64,000 nt of DNA from Paracoccus cavernae (GCA_030410095.1 JAUFRC010000001.1:2306501-2370500); one strand, 5' to 3'; shown: positions 49,749 through 60,006, counted from the first letter of the stretch. Program-made: numbers and translations. The notes: generated by a model not told the origin, from the letters alone.

Positions 49749-50000
49749 TCAGCGGCGCGCCAGCTGCTCGACCGCTTCCGCGGTGCGCCGCGTGTTGTTG
49801 TAGATGCCGAGGCCGAGATAGATCGAACCGCCCAGCAGCACGAGATAGAGCGCGCCGAAGAGCAGCACGCCTATCGCGGCAAGCAGCCCGCCCTGAGGCG
49901 CAAACAGCATGACGACCGCACCGGCAAGCACCGCAACCGCACCCAATACGATGATCACGTTCACCGCGCGTTCCATCCAGAGGATGAAGAATTCCCGCAT
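49749..50000 (-). CDS. Small two-helix membrane protein
   Basis: 83 residues from the ATG at 50000 (MREFFILWMERAVNVIIVLG), with GAGGG just upstream. Two membrane helices (VNVIIVLGAVAVLAGAVVML; AAIGVLLFGALYLVLLGGSI) and a short charged tail. No family recognised. It stands alone between leuB and a divergent secreted-protein gene; the 299 bases upstream (50001-50299) hold no other gene. Confidence 0.7.
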   Translation of the reverse strand: MREFFILWMERAVNVIIVLGAVAVLAGAVVMLFAPQGGLLAAIGVLLFGALYLVLLGGSIYLGLGIYNNTRRTAEAVEQLARR

Positions 50001-50299
50001 GATTAATCCCTCTTTCAATAAATCATTATGTTCGCGCTTGGTGACATGCCGCACCCATTTGTTCAATTGGTCGCGCACCTTCTGCCGCAAATTCGCATAT
50101 GCGCCATGCACGGGGGTCACGCGGCAAAGCGCGCCCGCCGGCAGGCAGACCCCGACAAGCCGATGATTCCGGTACGGAAATCGGGACCTGACGCGCGCCC
50201 GCTCACTTCTCGCTCACTCCTTCTCACGGCTATTTTGGTTGCTTCCGTGCCGCCCATGAGGCCGTTTGGGGCCACAGCCGAAATTGAAGGAGCCCCGGA

Positions 50300-50707
50300 A
50301 TGCAAAGCTGGAGGGTCGCAACAGGCGCATTCGCCATAAGCGTGATTGCAGGACTGGCCGCAGCCGATGGCGGCATGACCGTGAAACTGCCCGATGTCGC
50401 GGGCCTCTCGGAAGACGAGGCCAAAGCCCTGATCGCCGATCTGGCCGAGGTCAATGTCATCACCGCCAATTGTCCGGGCTACGAGATCTCGAACGGCGAA
50501 TGGACGCTACTGACCGGCACCGGAGACCGGCTGGCCGACCGGCTGCAGCTTGATCCCTCGGCCTATGACCGCAACTATTACGGGCCGGCCTTCAAGCTGC
50601 TCGACGATCCCGAGGCCTGCGACAGGGTCGGCCCCAAAGCCAAGCCGTTGATTGAAAAGCTGGTGGGCATGGGCGGCGGCACCACGCCTTTGACCCAGTC
50701 GCAATAG
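50300..50707 (+). CDS. Small secreted protein, unknown function
   Basis: 135 residues, intact. Signal peptide MQSWRVATGAFAISVIAGLA; mature part begins ADGGMTVKLPDVAGLSEDEA. Two Cys (ITANCPGYEIS, PEACDRVG) could pair. GGAG lies before the ATG. No family recognised; helical, probably periplasmic. Followed about 70 bases later by the uracil-DNA glycosylase gene. Confidence 0.65.
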   Translation: MQSWRVATGAFAISVIAGLAAADGGMTVKLPDVAGLSEDEAKALIADLAEVNVITANCPGYEISNGEWTLLTGTGDRLADRLQLDPSAYDRNYYGPAFKLLDDPEACDRVGPKAKPLIEKLVGMGGGTTPLTQSQ

Positions 50708-50775
50708 CGCCCGATGTCCGCCCTCGGGCAACGCGCGGCCTTGCCCGCAACCCTGCGCGGCCTTAGCTTGCGGGA

Positions 50776-51685
50776 ATGAACGACCTTAGCTATCGGGGAT
50801 CGCGCTCGACGCGGAAACGGCGCTGGCTCTGCTGCAATGGCAAGCGGAGATGGGCGCGGACGAGGCATGTCTCGACGATCCCATCGACCGCTGCGAAGAA
50901 GCGATTGCCGAGGCCGCCAACCGCGCCGCCGAACAGGCCGCACGCGCGCAGATGCTGGCCGAGGCGCAAAAGGCCAACAAGGCCAATATCGGCGCGGCCG
51001 GCGGCTTTCCCGGCGCAACCTCGACCGCGCCGCGCCCTGCGGCCGCGCCCTCCGGCCCCGATTACACCGAAATCGCCGCCCGCGCCGCGCATGGCGCGCA
51101 ATCGCTCGCCGATCTTTCCGAGGCATTGCAGGCCTTCGACGGGATGGATCTGAAAAAGGGCGCGCGCAATTTCTGCTTTGCGGACGGCAATCCCAAGGCA
51201 CGGGTCATGGTGATCGGCGAGGCGCCCGGCCATGAAGAAGATCTGGCGGGCACACCCTTTGTCGGGCGCGCGGGCCAGCTGCTTGACCAGATGTTTGCAG
51301 CGATCGGGCTGACGCGCAGCGCGCCCGATGCGGAAAAATCGATCTATATCACCAATGTGCTGCCGTGGCATCCGACCGGCAACCGCACGCCCCAGCCCGA
51401 GGAAATCGCCATGATGCGCCCCTTCCTCGAGCGTCATGTCGAGCTGGTCGATCCCGATTTCATCGTGCTGATGGGCAATACGCCCAGTCAGGCGGCTCTG
51501 GATCAGGGCGACGGCGCGGTCCCCGGCATCATGCGGCTGCGGGGCCAATGGCAAACCGCCTTCGGCAAGCCCGCCCTGCCGATGACCCATCCCGCCTATT
51601 TGCTGCGCACGCCCCTGGCCAAGCGCGAGGCTTGGGCGGATCTTCTGTCCCTTCAGGCGCGGATGGCGGCGAAAGCGGGGCATAA
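50776..51685 (+). CDS. Uracil-DNA glycosylase (family 4-like), two frame breaks
   Basis: About 303 residues. Catalytic region VMVIGEAPGHEEDLAGTPFV (motif GEAPG-x-EED), GRAGQLLDQM, YITNVLPWHPTGNRTP, and the C-terminal MTHPAYLLR. Removes uracil from DNA. An acidic, Ala-rich N-terminal 115 residues precede the core, as in many alphaproteobacterial members. Only three Cys are visible (residues about 32, 41 and 131) and no CxxC, so the iron-sulfur cluster of classical family 4 enzymes may be absent. Breaks near 50800 and 51680, both single-G losses; the repaired end is AAKAGA. Confidence 0.85.
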
Positions 51686-51733
51686 CCCGCGCGCCCTTCG
51701 GACCCGCGCCCCGCCGGACCTCCCTGCCGCCGG

Positions 51734-52676
51734 TCAGGGACAGCCCTCGAATTCCCATGCCTCGCTGGTCCCGATCAGGGTCAGCCGCACGCGCGACATG
51801 TCCAGCGCGAAGGGCTTGCCGCTTTCGTCGATGAAATCGGCCGAGGCGGTCAGGCGGCCTCCTCGACCTGGACGACCGGCTCCGAGACCCAGATCCCCCG
51901 CTGTCCCCGCCGCCGTCGAATTCCAGAGCGGCGGCGCTGGCCTCCTGCTCGCTTGCGACCGGCACCTGCGCGCTCAGGCGCAAACCGTCGCGGATCTCGT
52001 CGACGCGGCATTCGCCGATCGCGCCTTCCGGGAGCGGCGCGGCAGCCAGCGCGGCCTCGATCAGCGGATCGGGCTCCTGTCCGATCGGCGGCGCGCTCAG
52101 GACCAGATGGCCGGGCACGCAGATCGTCTCGCACAGGCCCAGATCCATGCGCAAATTCACCGCGATCGGCGCATCGGGATCATGTGGCGTGATTTCCAGC
52201 GGCAGGACCAGCCGCTCGTGATAGCCCAGACTGCGCAACCCGCCGGAATCGATCACCTCGGGCATGGGCCAATGGATCTGGACCGCCTCAAGGTTTTCCG
52301 AGCCCTCCCAGTCGAAATCGGCCGGAATGCCGCCGTCGCCGGGATTGCGCCAATAGGTCTTCCAGCCGGGCTGCAATTCGAGATCGAGCGCCGTCATCCG
52401 GCTGCCGTTCGGCAGCTCCCACCCCGCCAGCAACCGCGCCGACACCACACCGGGCGGCAGGGCACCGGCCAGCGCAGGCTGATGCTCGGCCCCGATGCCC
52501 AGCGAAAAGCGCGCCGCAGGTGACGGGGTCTCGGGTGAGGGGGCTCGGTTGAGGGCCGCGCTGCCGGACATTGCCCCCGAGACGGCGGAAAGGCCGCTCG
52601 GCAACGGGGTTTCGCCATGCGCGAAGGCAGGCAGGGCAAGGGTGCAGATCGCAAACAGGGGGACAAGATTTTTCAT
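51734..52676 (-). CDS. Periplasmic DsbD-type (N-terminal domain) thiol protein, frame breaks near the end
   Basis: About 313 residues. Signal peptide ([20 protein letters not shown]), then the beta-sandwich of nDsbD-type domains: [20 protein letters not shown] and the redox pair in [14 protein letters not shown] (C-x3-C). Breaks in 51800-51890 scramble the C-terminus; other frames supply [20 protein letters not shown] and [10 protein letters not shown] before the stop. It lacks the membrane part of DsbD. Convergent with the glycosylase gene. Likely passes reducing power to periplasmic thiols (inference). Confidence 0.75.
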
Positions 52677-52782
52677 ACCCCTCCTACCCCCTTCTCCGGC
52701 TCGCGGGAAATCAAAAATTCGCCAATCCCTTGCGGAACTTCGTGAAAGTGTCGATCTTCAAGGGAAGAAAAAGGAGAGCAGC

Positions 52783-53366
52783 ATGGAGCCGTCCAGCAAC
52801 CTTACGGGCAAATTCCTGATCGCTATGCCCGGCATGCAGGATCACCGCTTCGAGCGCACGGTGATTCTGGTCTGTGCCCATTCCGATGACGGGGCGATGG
52901 GGCTGGTGGTCAACCGCGCCCTGCCCGAGGTGGATTTCGGGCAATTGCTGAACCAACTCGGCATCGATACCGATTTCGACACCACCGAGATCCGGTGCGT
53001 TTCGGCGGTCCCGTAGAGCCCGGCCGCGGCTTCGTGCTCCACCATGTCGCGCAGGGCGAAAGCGCGGCCGAGGGCTCGATGCGGATCGGCGAGGATCTGG
53101 CGATGACCACCACGCGCGACATTCTTGAAGATTTCGCGATGGGCCGCGGTCCGCGCCCCGCAATGCTGGCACTGGGCTATGCCGGCTGGGGGCCGGGGCA
53201 GCTCGACAACGAAATTCTGGCCAATGGCTGGCTGACCTCCGACCGCTCGACCGCGCCGCGCGACGAGATCATCTTCGGCACCGACAACGACAAGAAATGG
53301 GTCGCGGCCCTGCGCGGCATGGGGGTCGATCCGCTGCTGCTTTCGCCCTCTGCGGGCCACGCCTGA
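52783..53366 (+). CDS. yqgE: YqgE/AlgH family protein (UPF0301), one frame break
   Basis: About 194 residues. Family pattern: [74 protein letters not shown]. The break near 52998 lies between IRCVS and the conserved FGGPV and is repaired by one base. Function of the family is not settled; a link to envelope or regulatory processes has been suggested from AlgH. Confidence 0.9.
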
Positions 53367-53420
53367 GATCGTCGGACCAAGGCGAGGACGACCGGAGGCG
53401 CGGGCCGAAGCCGCCCCGCC

Positions 53421-54378
53421 CTAACGGGGCGCGGCGGCGCGGCGCAGCCGGTCGTTGATCGCGGCACCCAGACCCGTCTCGGGGATCGGCGCGACCGCAA
53501 TCGCGCGACCCAACAGATCGGCGCGGCGCAAAGATCGAAGAGCTGCGCCGCCGCCTCGGTCAGATCCCCGCTTTCGCTCAGATTGAGCGCATGGGAATGA
53601 TCGCTCGGCCCGAAGGCCAGATAGGTCTCGTGGGGCGCGGGATCGCGCACCTCCATCCGCAGCCCGACACTTGGCGCGTAATGGCTCAGCAATTGCCCCG
53701 GAGAGGTCGGCGCATCGTGATTGCTCTCGGGATGCAAAAGCCGGACACCCAAAAGCGCCTCGATCGCCTCGGCAGGCAGACCGCCCGGACGCAACAGCGC
53801 GGGCTGGCCGTCGTCGCTCCAGCCGATGATCGTCGATTCGACCCCGACCGGCGAGGCCCCGTCGTCGAGCACGGCGGGAATGCGGCCGCCAAGCCCGCTT
53901 TCGATATCGGCGACATGCTGGGCCGAAGTCGCGCTCACACGCCCCGACGGATTGGCCGAAGGCGCGGCCAGCGGCCCGCCGAAGGCCCGCATCAGCCGTT
54001 GCATCCCCGCATGGGATGGCACGCGGATCCCGACCGTATCCAGCCCCGCCGTGGTGATCGAGGCGATCCCCGATTGCGCGCGCAACGGCAGAACCATCGT
54101 CAGCGGACCCGGCCAGAACGCCTCGGCCAATGCGCGCGCCTGCGGCCGAGCGTCGCGATCTTCGCGACTTCGGCCAGATCGGGCAGGTGGACGATCAGCG
54201 GATTGAAGGAGGGCCGACCCTTGGCTTCGTAGATGCGCGCCACCGCTTTGCTGTTGCGCGCGTCGGCGGCAAGGCCATAGACGGTTTCGGTCGGCACTGC
54301 GACGGGCATGCCCTGCGCGAGCCAGTCACATGCGGTCTTGATGCCGGCGGCATCTGCGGACAGAATTTGCGTATCCAT
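53421..54378 (-). CDS. L-threonylcarbamoyladenylate synthase (Sua5 type), two frame breaks
   Basis: About 319 residues, long (Sua5) form. It makes threonylcarbamoyl-AMP for the t6A modification of tRNAs that read ANN codons. YrdC domain: PVAVPTETVYGLAADARNSK, IYEAKGRPSFNPLIVHLPDL, AFWPGPLTMVLPL, FGGPLAAPSANPSG; then the Sua5 linker SPGQLLSHYAPS and C-terminal domain. Breaks near 54145 and 53535, each repaired by one base; repaired end AINDRLRRAAAPR. Divergent from the acyl-CoA dehydrogenase gene. An essential gene in most bacteria. Confidence 0.92.
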
Positions 54379-54486
54379 TCTTGACGTCGGGTCTGTGTTG
54401 CTGCTCTGCAGAATGCGGATAAACTTTGCTAATTCACTCCCCAGACCGCCCTATTTCGGGCGGTGACCCAGAGAAAGAGAGCTACT

Positions 54487-56180
54487 ATGGCATATCAGTC
54501 CCCGGTCGAACAGATCCGTTTCATTCTGAACGAGGTCGTGGACTTTGCCGAAGTCGGCCGCACCGAGCTTTTCTCCGAGGCCACCGAAGAGACCGTGAAC
54601 GCCGTCCTGACCGAGGGCGGGCGCATCGCCGCCGAGGTCTATGCCCCCTGAACCGCGGTGGCGACCTTCAGCCCGCGCGGCTCGAGAACGGCGTCCTGCG
54701 CTCCTCGCCCGGTTATGGCGAAGGGTTCACGGCCTTGGCTGAGGGCGGCTGGATCGGTCTGGCCTCGGATCCCGAATACGGCGGGATGGGCTTGCCGATC
54801 ACGCTCAATATCGCCGTGAACGAGATGCTGTCTGCGGGTTGCCTCGCGCTTCAGCTCAACTCGCTTTTGACGCAGGGCCAAATCGATGCGCTCGAGCATC
54901 ACGCCAGCGACGCGATCAAGGCGCTCTACCTGCCCAAGCTCAATTCCGGCGAATGGTCGGGCACGATGAACCTGACCGAACCGCAGGCCGGCTCCGATGT
55001 CGGCGCGCTGACCTCGCGGGCGGAGCGCGCCGAGGACGGCACCTACCGCATCACCGGCCAGAAGATCTTCATCACCTGGGGCGACAGCGACGTCACGCAA
55101 AACGTCTGCCATCTGGTGCTGGCACGCTTGCCCGACGGCGGTGCGGGAACGCGCGGCATCAGCCTTTTCATGGTGCCGAAATACCTGCCCGATGCCGATG
55201 GCAACCTTGGCGAGGCCAACAGCCTGCGCGTCGTGAGCCTCGAGCACAAGCTCGGCATCCACGGCAGCCCGACCTGCGTCATGAGCTTCGAGGGGGCCAA
55301 GGGCTGGCTGGTCGGCACCGAGCATAAAGGCATGGCGGCGATGTTCACCATGATGAACAGCGCCCGCCTTGCAGTCGGCGCACAGGGCGTCGGCATTGCC
55401 GAGGCCGCGCTTCAGCAGGCGGCGGCCTATGCCGCGGAGCGCAACCAGATGGGCGCAATCATCAACCACCCCGACGTGCGCCGCATGCTCGCCACCAGCC
55501 GCGCCGAGATCTTTGCCGCCCGCGCGATCTGTCTGGCCTGCAGCACGGCGCTTGATCTGGCACGCGCCACCGGCAGCGCCGATTGGGCCGCGCGCGGCGC
55601 GTTCCTGACGCCCATCGCCAAAGCGCACGGCACCGATGTCGGCTGCCGCGTCGCCGATGCGGGTGTCCAGATCCACGGCGGCATGGGCTTCATCGAGGAA
55701 ACCGGCGCGGCGCAATATCTGCGCGATGTCCGCATCACGCCCATCTACGAAGGCACCAACGGCATTCAGGCGATGGACCTCGTCGGCCGCAAAATGGCCG
55801 ATGACGGCGCGGTTGCCGTGGTGCTGCTCGACGAGATCCTCGACAATGCCAAAGCCGCGCAGGCGGCCCATGCCGAGCTCGCCAATCAGGTCTGGCAGGC
55901 CGCCGAGACCCTGCGCGAGGCGCTCCACGAGGTGCTGGCCCAGGAGATGACCGACCGTTTTGCCGGCGCCGTCCCCTTCCTTGCGGCTTTTGCCCGCGTT
56001 CTGGGCGCGCATTACCATCTGCGCGCCGCAATGGCGGGCGGGGCCGATCAGGTCACTTTGGCGCGCATCTACATCACGCGTGTCCTGCCGCATTTCGCCG
56101 CCGATCTGGCCGAGGCGCAGGCCGGTTTCGCCGATCTGGCCCAGCTTGGCGATGCCGCCTTCTCGGGCCATTTCGCCTGA
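54487..56180 (+). CDS. Acyl-CoA dehydrogenase, DmdC-like, one frame break
   Basis: About 564 residues, the long acyl-CoA dehydrogenase form. FAD-dependent; N-terminal helix region RFILNEVVDFAEVGRTELF, FAD/substrate motif TMNLTEPQAGSDVGAL, ITGQKIFITWGD, catalytic-base region DAGVQIHGGMGFIEETGAAQ and PIYEGTNGIQAMDLVGRKM. The whole layout is very close to DmdC, the methylmercaptopropionyl-CoA dehydrogenase of DMSP breakdown in marine Rhodobacteraceae, but general fatty acyl-CoA oxidation is equally possible. One C missing near 54648 (EVYAPLNRGGDLQPARLENG after repair). The next gene starts in its stop codon. Confidence 0.88.
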
Positions 56181-57216
56181 TGATCGAATATCCCTACCCG
56201 GAGCCGCCCCTACCCGGGGCGGTTCTGCCCGTGGCCGAGGGGATTTTCTGGGCGCGCATGCCGCTGCCGATGAAGCTTGACCACGTCAATGTCTATATCC
56301 TCGACGAAGGCGACAGCTGGACCGTGGTCGACACGGGTTTCGACAGCCGCAAAAGCCGCGCCCATTGGCAGGAGCTGCTGGAGGGCCCGCTGGCCGCAAA
56401 GCCCGTCGGCCGCATCATCGCCACCCACCACCACGCCGACCATATCGGGCTTGCGGGATGGTTCCAGTCCAGAGGCGCTGCGCTCTGGACCAGCCGCACC
56501 GCCTGGCTCATGGCGCGGATGCAGCTTTTGGACGTGCAGGAACGCCCCACCCCCGAGGCTCTGGCCTTCTGGCGCAAGGCGGGCATGGACGCCGAAACCT
56601 ACCGGCAGCGCGAGGCCGAGCGACCCTTCAACATGGCCGACATGTGCCATCCCCTGCCGCCGGGTTTCACCCGCATCAGCGAAGGCGCGGTGATCCGCGC
56701 GGGCGGGCGCAACTGGACGGCCCGCATGGGCAACGGCCATGCCCCCGAACATGTCACCCTGTGGTCGCAAGACGACCACCTCGTGATCGGGGGCGACCAG
56801 CTTTTGCCCTCGATCTCGCCCAATCTCGGGGTCTATCCGACCGAGCCCTCGCCGATACGGTCGGCGACTGGATCGACAGCTGCGCCGCGATGCGGGTTCA
56901 TGCGCATGACGACCAGCTCGTGCTGCCGGGCCACAACATGCCCTTCACCGGCCTGCCCGACCGGCTCGGCCAGCTGATCGAGAACCACCAGTCCGCGCTG
57001 AGGCGAATCGTCGCGGCCCTGCAGCAAGAGCCGCGCACCGTCGCGGGATGTTTCGACATTCTCTACCGGCGCAAGATCGATGCCGGCAATTACGGGCTGG
57101 CCCTCGCCGAGGCTGTCGGCCACATCAATCACCTCTCGCAAGCCGCAAAAGTGTGGCCTGTGGGCACAACAGGGTCCGGCGCGGTGCTTTGGGGCGTGAC
57201 AGCCCCGCCGTCATAG
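56180..57216 (+). CDS. Metallo-beta-lactamase-fold hydrolase, one frame break
   Basis: About 345 residues. Metal-binding signature [12 protein letters not shown] (HxHxDH), further ligands in [13 protein letters not shown] and [21 protein letters not shown]-terminal winged-helix-like region ([20 protein letters not shown]) matches the extension found in many alphaproteobacterial members. The break near 56855 is repaired by one C ([12 protein letters not shown]). Overlaps the dehydrogenase stop by one base, so the two act together, probably as an acyl-CoA or thioester hydrolase step (inference). Confidence 0.85.
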
Positions 57217-57259
57217 GGTAACGCTTGGGCTGAAATTCTCTACCGCCGAGGGACAGGAC

Positions 57260-57412
57260 ATGGCCAACCAGAACGATAACACCCCCTATGTTGTGGGCAA
57301 AATGGATATCCGCGAGCAGGAAAAGACCTTTGCGGGCTTCATCCGCGGCGCGATCTGGGTCAGCGGCCTGTCGATCGCCACGCTTGTTTTCATGGCGCTG
57401 ACCAACGCCTGA
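57260..57412 (+). CDS. aa3-type cytochrome c oxidase subunit IV
   Basis: 50 residues. [20 protein letters not shown] followed by a single membrane helix ([16 protein letters not shown]) is the pattern of the small bacterial aa3 oxidase subunit IV, known from Paracoccus and Rhodobacter. It sits in the inner membrane beside the catalytic subunits and is dispensable for activity in Paracoccus. The gene is normally apart from the main oxidase operon, as here. Intact. Confidence 0.85.
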   Translation: MANQNDNTPYVVGKMDIREQEKTFAGFIRGAIWVSGLSIATLVFMALTNA

Positions 57413-57435
57413 GCCGACCTGCGGGGATCTGATTG

Positions 57436-58089
57436 ATGCAACGGCGGACCTTTCTTGCGCTGACGCTGCCGGCCGTGCTGGCGGCTTGTGGAGCCGATAA
57501 CAAATGGGCCAGCGACGAGAGCCTGCGCCGCGTGCGTTACTCCGATCCCAACGAGCCGACTGCGATCACCCTTCTGACCGTGATGGGGATCCCGCGCGGC
57601 GAGGGTGCGCATTCGGCCCTGATGATCAACGGCAGCCAGCGCGTCATCTTCGACCCCGCCGGCAGCTGGGAACATCCCTCGATCCCCGAGCGCCACGACG
57701 TGCTTTACGGGATCACGCCGAACTTCAAGAACTTCTACATCGACTACCACGCGCGCGAGACCTATTGGGTCGCCGATGACACCAAGCTCGTGTCGCGTGA
57801 AATCGCCGATCTCGCGATCCGCTCGGCCGAGCAGCAGGGTGCGACCAACAAGAGCTTCTGCGCGGTCTCGACCGGACAGGTGCTGCGTCGCATTCCCGGT
57901 TTCGAAGGCGCCCCCTCGGGCTTCTCGCCGCTCAAGCTGCGCAACTGGTTCGTCACCCTGCCGGGCGTGACCTCGAGAAAGCATATGGACGGCGATCCGG
58001 CCAACAACCATGACGTGCTGCTGCGCCAGAAGAACGGCGTCGTCGCGGGTTACGGCAAGGACGGCCAGCTTCACGCGAACGCCCAGTAA
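57436..58089 (+). CDS. Lipoprotein, unknown function, possible Cys-dependent fold
   Basis: 217 residues, intact. Lipobox LAAC at residues 15-18 after MQRRTFLALTLPAVLA. The mature part has GEGAHSALMINGSQRVIFDP and SFCAVSTGQVLRRIPGFEG, a His and Cys arrangement that brings to mind permuted NlpC/P60-type papain folds, but this is only suggestive. It follows the oxidase subunit IV gene by about 23 bases. A terminator comes 35 bases after the stop. Confidence 0.7.
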   Translation: MQRRTFLALTLPAVLAACGADNKWASDESLRRVRYSDPNEPTAITLLTVMGIPRGEGAHSALMINGSQRVIFDPAGSWEHPSIPERHDVLYGITPNFKNFYIDYHARETYWVADDTKLVSREIADLAIRSAEQQGATNKSFCAVSTGQVLRRIPGFEGAPSGFSPLKLRNWFVTLPGVTSRKHMDGDPANNHDVLLRQKNGVVAGYGKDGQLHANAQ

Positions 58090-58124
58090 GCGCGCCAAAG
58101 GCGTCATGGACATTACAAGACCGC

Positions 58125-58156
58125 AAACGGCTCCGGACCTTGGTTCGGGGCCGTTT
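58125..58156 (+). terminator. Rho-independent-like terminator
   Basis: AAACGGC (58125-58131) pairs with GCCGTTT (58150-58156); the inner CCGGACC/GGTTCGG extends the stem. It lies 35 bases after the lipoprotein stop and is followed by CGCTTTG on the plus strand. Confidence 0.7.
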
Positions 58157-58170
58157 CGCTTTGCGCCGCC

Positions 58171-58494
58171 CTAGCCGAGGATCTGGAGCATCCCGAACAT
58201 GGTGAAACCGCCGGCCAGAATCGCGGCGAGGGTGTTGCGGGTCAAAAGCCCGACCGCAAGCGTTGCGATCGCTGCCGTCAGCCGCGCCGGATCGGTCTGA
58301 CCGCCGGTCGCGGGCGGCCATGCGACCATCGGCGCGACCAGCGCGGGCAGGACGCCCACGGCGGTGTAGCGCAGGAGCCGCTCGGCCCAGACCGGAATCG
58401 GACGGTCTCCGATCGCGCCCAGAAACGACCAGCGCAGGGCATAGGTGCCCAGACCCAAAGCCAGAATGATCGTCCAGATCTGCCAATCCGCCAT
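58171..58494 (-). CDS. azlD: AzlD-like branched-chain amino acid export subunit
   Basis: 107 residues, three or four membrane helices, intact. TIILALGLGTYALRWSFLGA, RLLRYTAVGVLPALVAPMVA and TAAIATLAVGLLTRNTLAAI match AzlD, the small partner of AzlC. Located three bases after azlC on the same strand. The complex is thought to export branched-chain amino acids or related compounds. Confidence 0.88.
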   Translation of the reverse strand: MADWQIWTIILALGLGTYALRWSFLGAIGDRPIPVWAERLLRYTAVGVLPALVAPMVAWPPATGGQTDPARLTAAIATLAVGLLTRNTLAAILAGGFTMFGMLQILG

Positions 58495-58497
58495 GGC

Positions 58498-59244
58498 TCA
58501 CACTCCGCCAAGGCGCGCGCGGCGCCGTTCGGTCAAAACCTCGACCCAAGCGCCGGTCGCCATCGCCAAAGGCGCGGCGATCAGCAGTCCCAGCCCCGAG
58601 GGCAGGAAGGAAAAGACCAGAGAGGCAAGGATCGAGACCAGCACCGCAGCAATATGGGCGGGCGTGCGCAGCATCGGGGCGATCATCGCCAGAAAGGTGA
58701 TCGGCACCGCGAAATCCAGCGCCCAGCTTTCGGGAATGGCCTTGCCGATCCGCGCGCCGATCAGGCTGACCACGACCCAGGGCGCGCCCATCGCCACCGA
58801 TGCCCCGAGGAAATAGCCGAGCCTCTGGTCCAGCCTCAGCCGCGGATTGCGCTCGTAATGCTGGACCGCAAGCCCGTAGGTCTGGTCGACCAGCAGATAG
58901 GCGATCCAGCCCCTTTGCCGCGCCGAGGCCCCTCCGAGCCAAGGCACCAGCGCCGCGGAATACATCGCGAGCCGCAGATTGACCGCCAAAGCCGAGATGA
59001 TGATCACGATCATCGGTGCCTGATCCAGCATCAGCTGCACCGCGGTGAATTGCGAAGCCCCCGCCAGCACGAAGACCGAAAAGCCCGCGACCTGCACCAG
59101 ATCCAGACCCGCCTCGACCGAGACGACACCGAACAGCAGGCCGAAAGGCACCAGAACCAGCAGAAAGGGCAGCGACTGCACCACCGCATGCCAGAAACAT
59201 TGCGCCGGTGTGCGGGCCAGCGCGCGCGCTTGTGCAGGCGTCAA
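58498..59244 (-). CDS. azlC: AzlC-like branched-chain amino acid exporter subunit
   Basis: 248 residues, intact, about six to seven membrane helices. QSLPFLLVLVPFGLLFGVVS, VFVLAGASQFTAVQLMLDQA, ALAVNLRLAMYSAALVPWLG and AYLLVDQTYGLAVQHYERNP are family landmarks. Forms the transporter with AzlD downstream. No regulator gene is adjacent. Confidence 0.9.
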   Translation of the reverse strand: MTPAQARALARTPAQCFWHAVVQSLPFLLVLVPFGLLFGVVSVEAGLDLVQVAGFSVFVLAGASQFTAVQLMLDQAPMIVIIISALAVNLRLAMYSAALVPWLGGASARQRGWIAYLLVDQTYGLAVQHYERNPRLRLDQRLGYFLGASVAMGAPWVVVSLIGARIGKAIPESWALDFAVPITFLAMIAPMLRTPAHIAAVLVSILASLVFSFLPSGLGLLIAAPLAMATGAWVEVLTERRRARLGGV

Positions 59245-59364
59245 GGCGGGCTCTGCACCATTTGCAGAGAGGGGGAAATCGGGGACAAGGCGGGAAAGGT
59301 CTTTTCGGCTGGGGGATATGTCCCAGCTTGACGCTTTCGCTCGGGCAAGACAAGGGATCGCCCC

Positions 59365-60006
59365 ATGTTGACGACTGGCTCATTCCAGCCCCGTTTCGCC
59401 GTCGGGCTGGGGCTTCGCCCGAACACCGCCCCGAGGCCGCGCGGCTTTACTGGCAGGGCTTCGGCCGCGAGATCCTGCCCTTTGCACTGGACGATGCACG
59501 CGGCGCGGCGCTGGTCGCGGCCAGCCTGCGCCCCGCGATGGCGCTGGTCGCGCTGTCGCCCGATGGCGGGCTGGCGGCGATGGCGGGGATCCGCGATGCG
59601 GGGCGGTTTTCTCGCGCCCGATCGCGCCGCAGTGATCCAACATTGCGGGCCTTTGCGCGGGCGTATGGCGCTCTGGGCGAACCGGCTCCACCGCAGCGGG
59701 CCGGCCACCAGCGACATGGTGCTCGACGGGCTGATCGTGCGGCCGGAACTGCGCGGGCGCGGCTATGGTCAGGCATTGGTCGCAGCGGCGGCAGAGCTTG
59801 CGCAAGAGCGCGGCTATGCCGGTTTGCGGGTCGAGCTGTCGGCCACGAACGAGGCGGCGCGCGCGCTTTACAAGATGCTCGGCTTCGCGCCGGTCGGCCG
59901 CGCGCGCATCGGCTGGCCCTGGAGCGGGCCGGCCGAGATCATGCGTTTTGCTCGCCCTGCGGCTGGTAGTTCCCGATCATCCCCGTCGCCTGCGCCAGCA
60001 AGGTAA
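59365..60006 (+). CDS. GNAT-family N-acetyltransferase, two frame breaks
   Basis: About 214 residues. Acetyl-CoA-binding motif A in LIVRPELRGRGYGQALVAAA (RxxGxG) and motif B in NEAARALYKMLGFAPVGRAR. The N-terminal half (RPEAARLYWQGFGREILPFA, LDDARGAALVAASLRPAMAL) is in another frame; breaks near 59420 and 59600 are repaired by single bases. The last 20 residues overlap the 3' end of the convergent gene and may be wrong. The substrate is unknown. Confidence 0.75.
   Translation: MLTTGSFQPRFAVGLGLRPNTAPRPRGFTGRASAARSCPLHWTMHAARRWSRPACAPRWRWSRCRPMAGWRRWRGSAMRGGFLAPDRAAVIQHCGPLRGRMALWANRLHRSGPATSDMVLDGLIVRPELRGRGYGQALVAAAAELAQERGYAGLRVELSATNEAARALYKMLGFAPVGRARIGWPWSGPAEIMRFARPAAGSSRSSPSPAPAR

Noticed and set aside
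50850..52523. A 557-residue continuation of the glycosylase gene
   Set aside because: Beyond 51685 the frame reads antisense through the DsbD-type gene; a single missing G near 51680 removes the natural stop.
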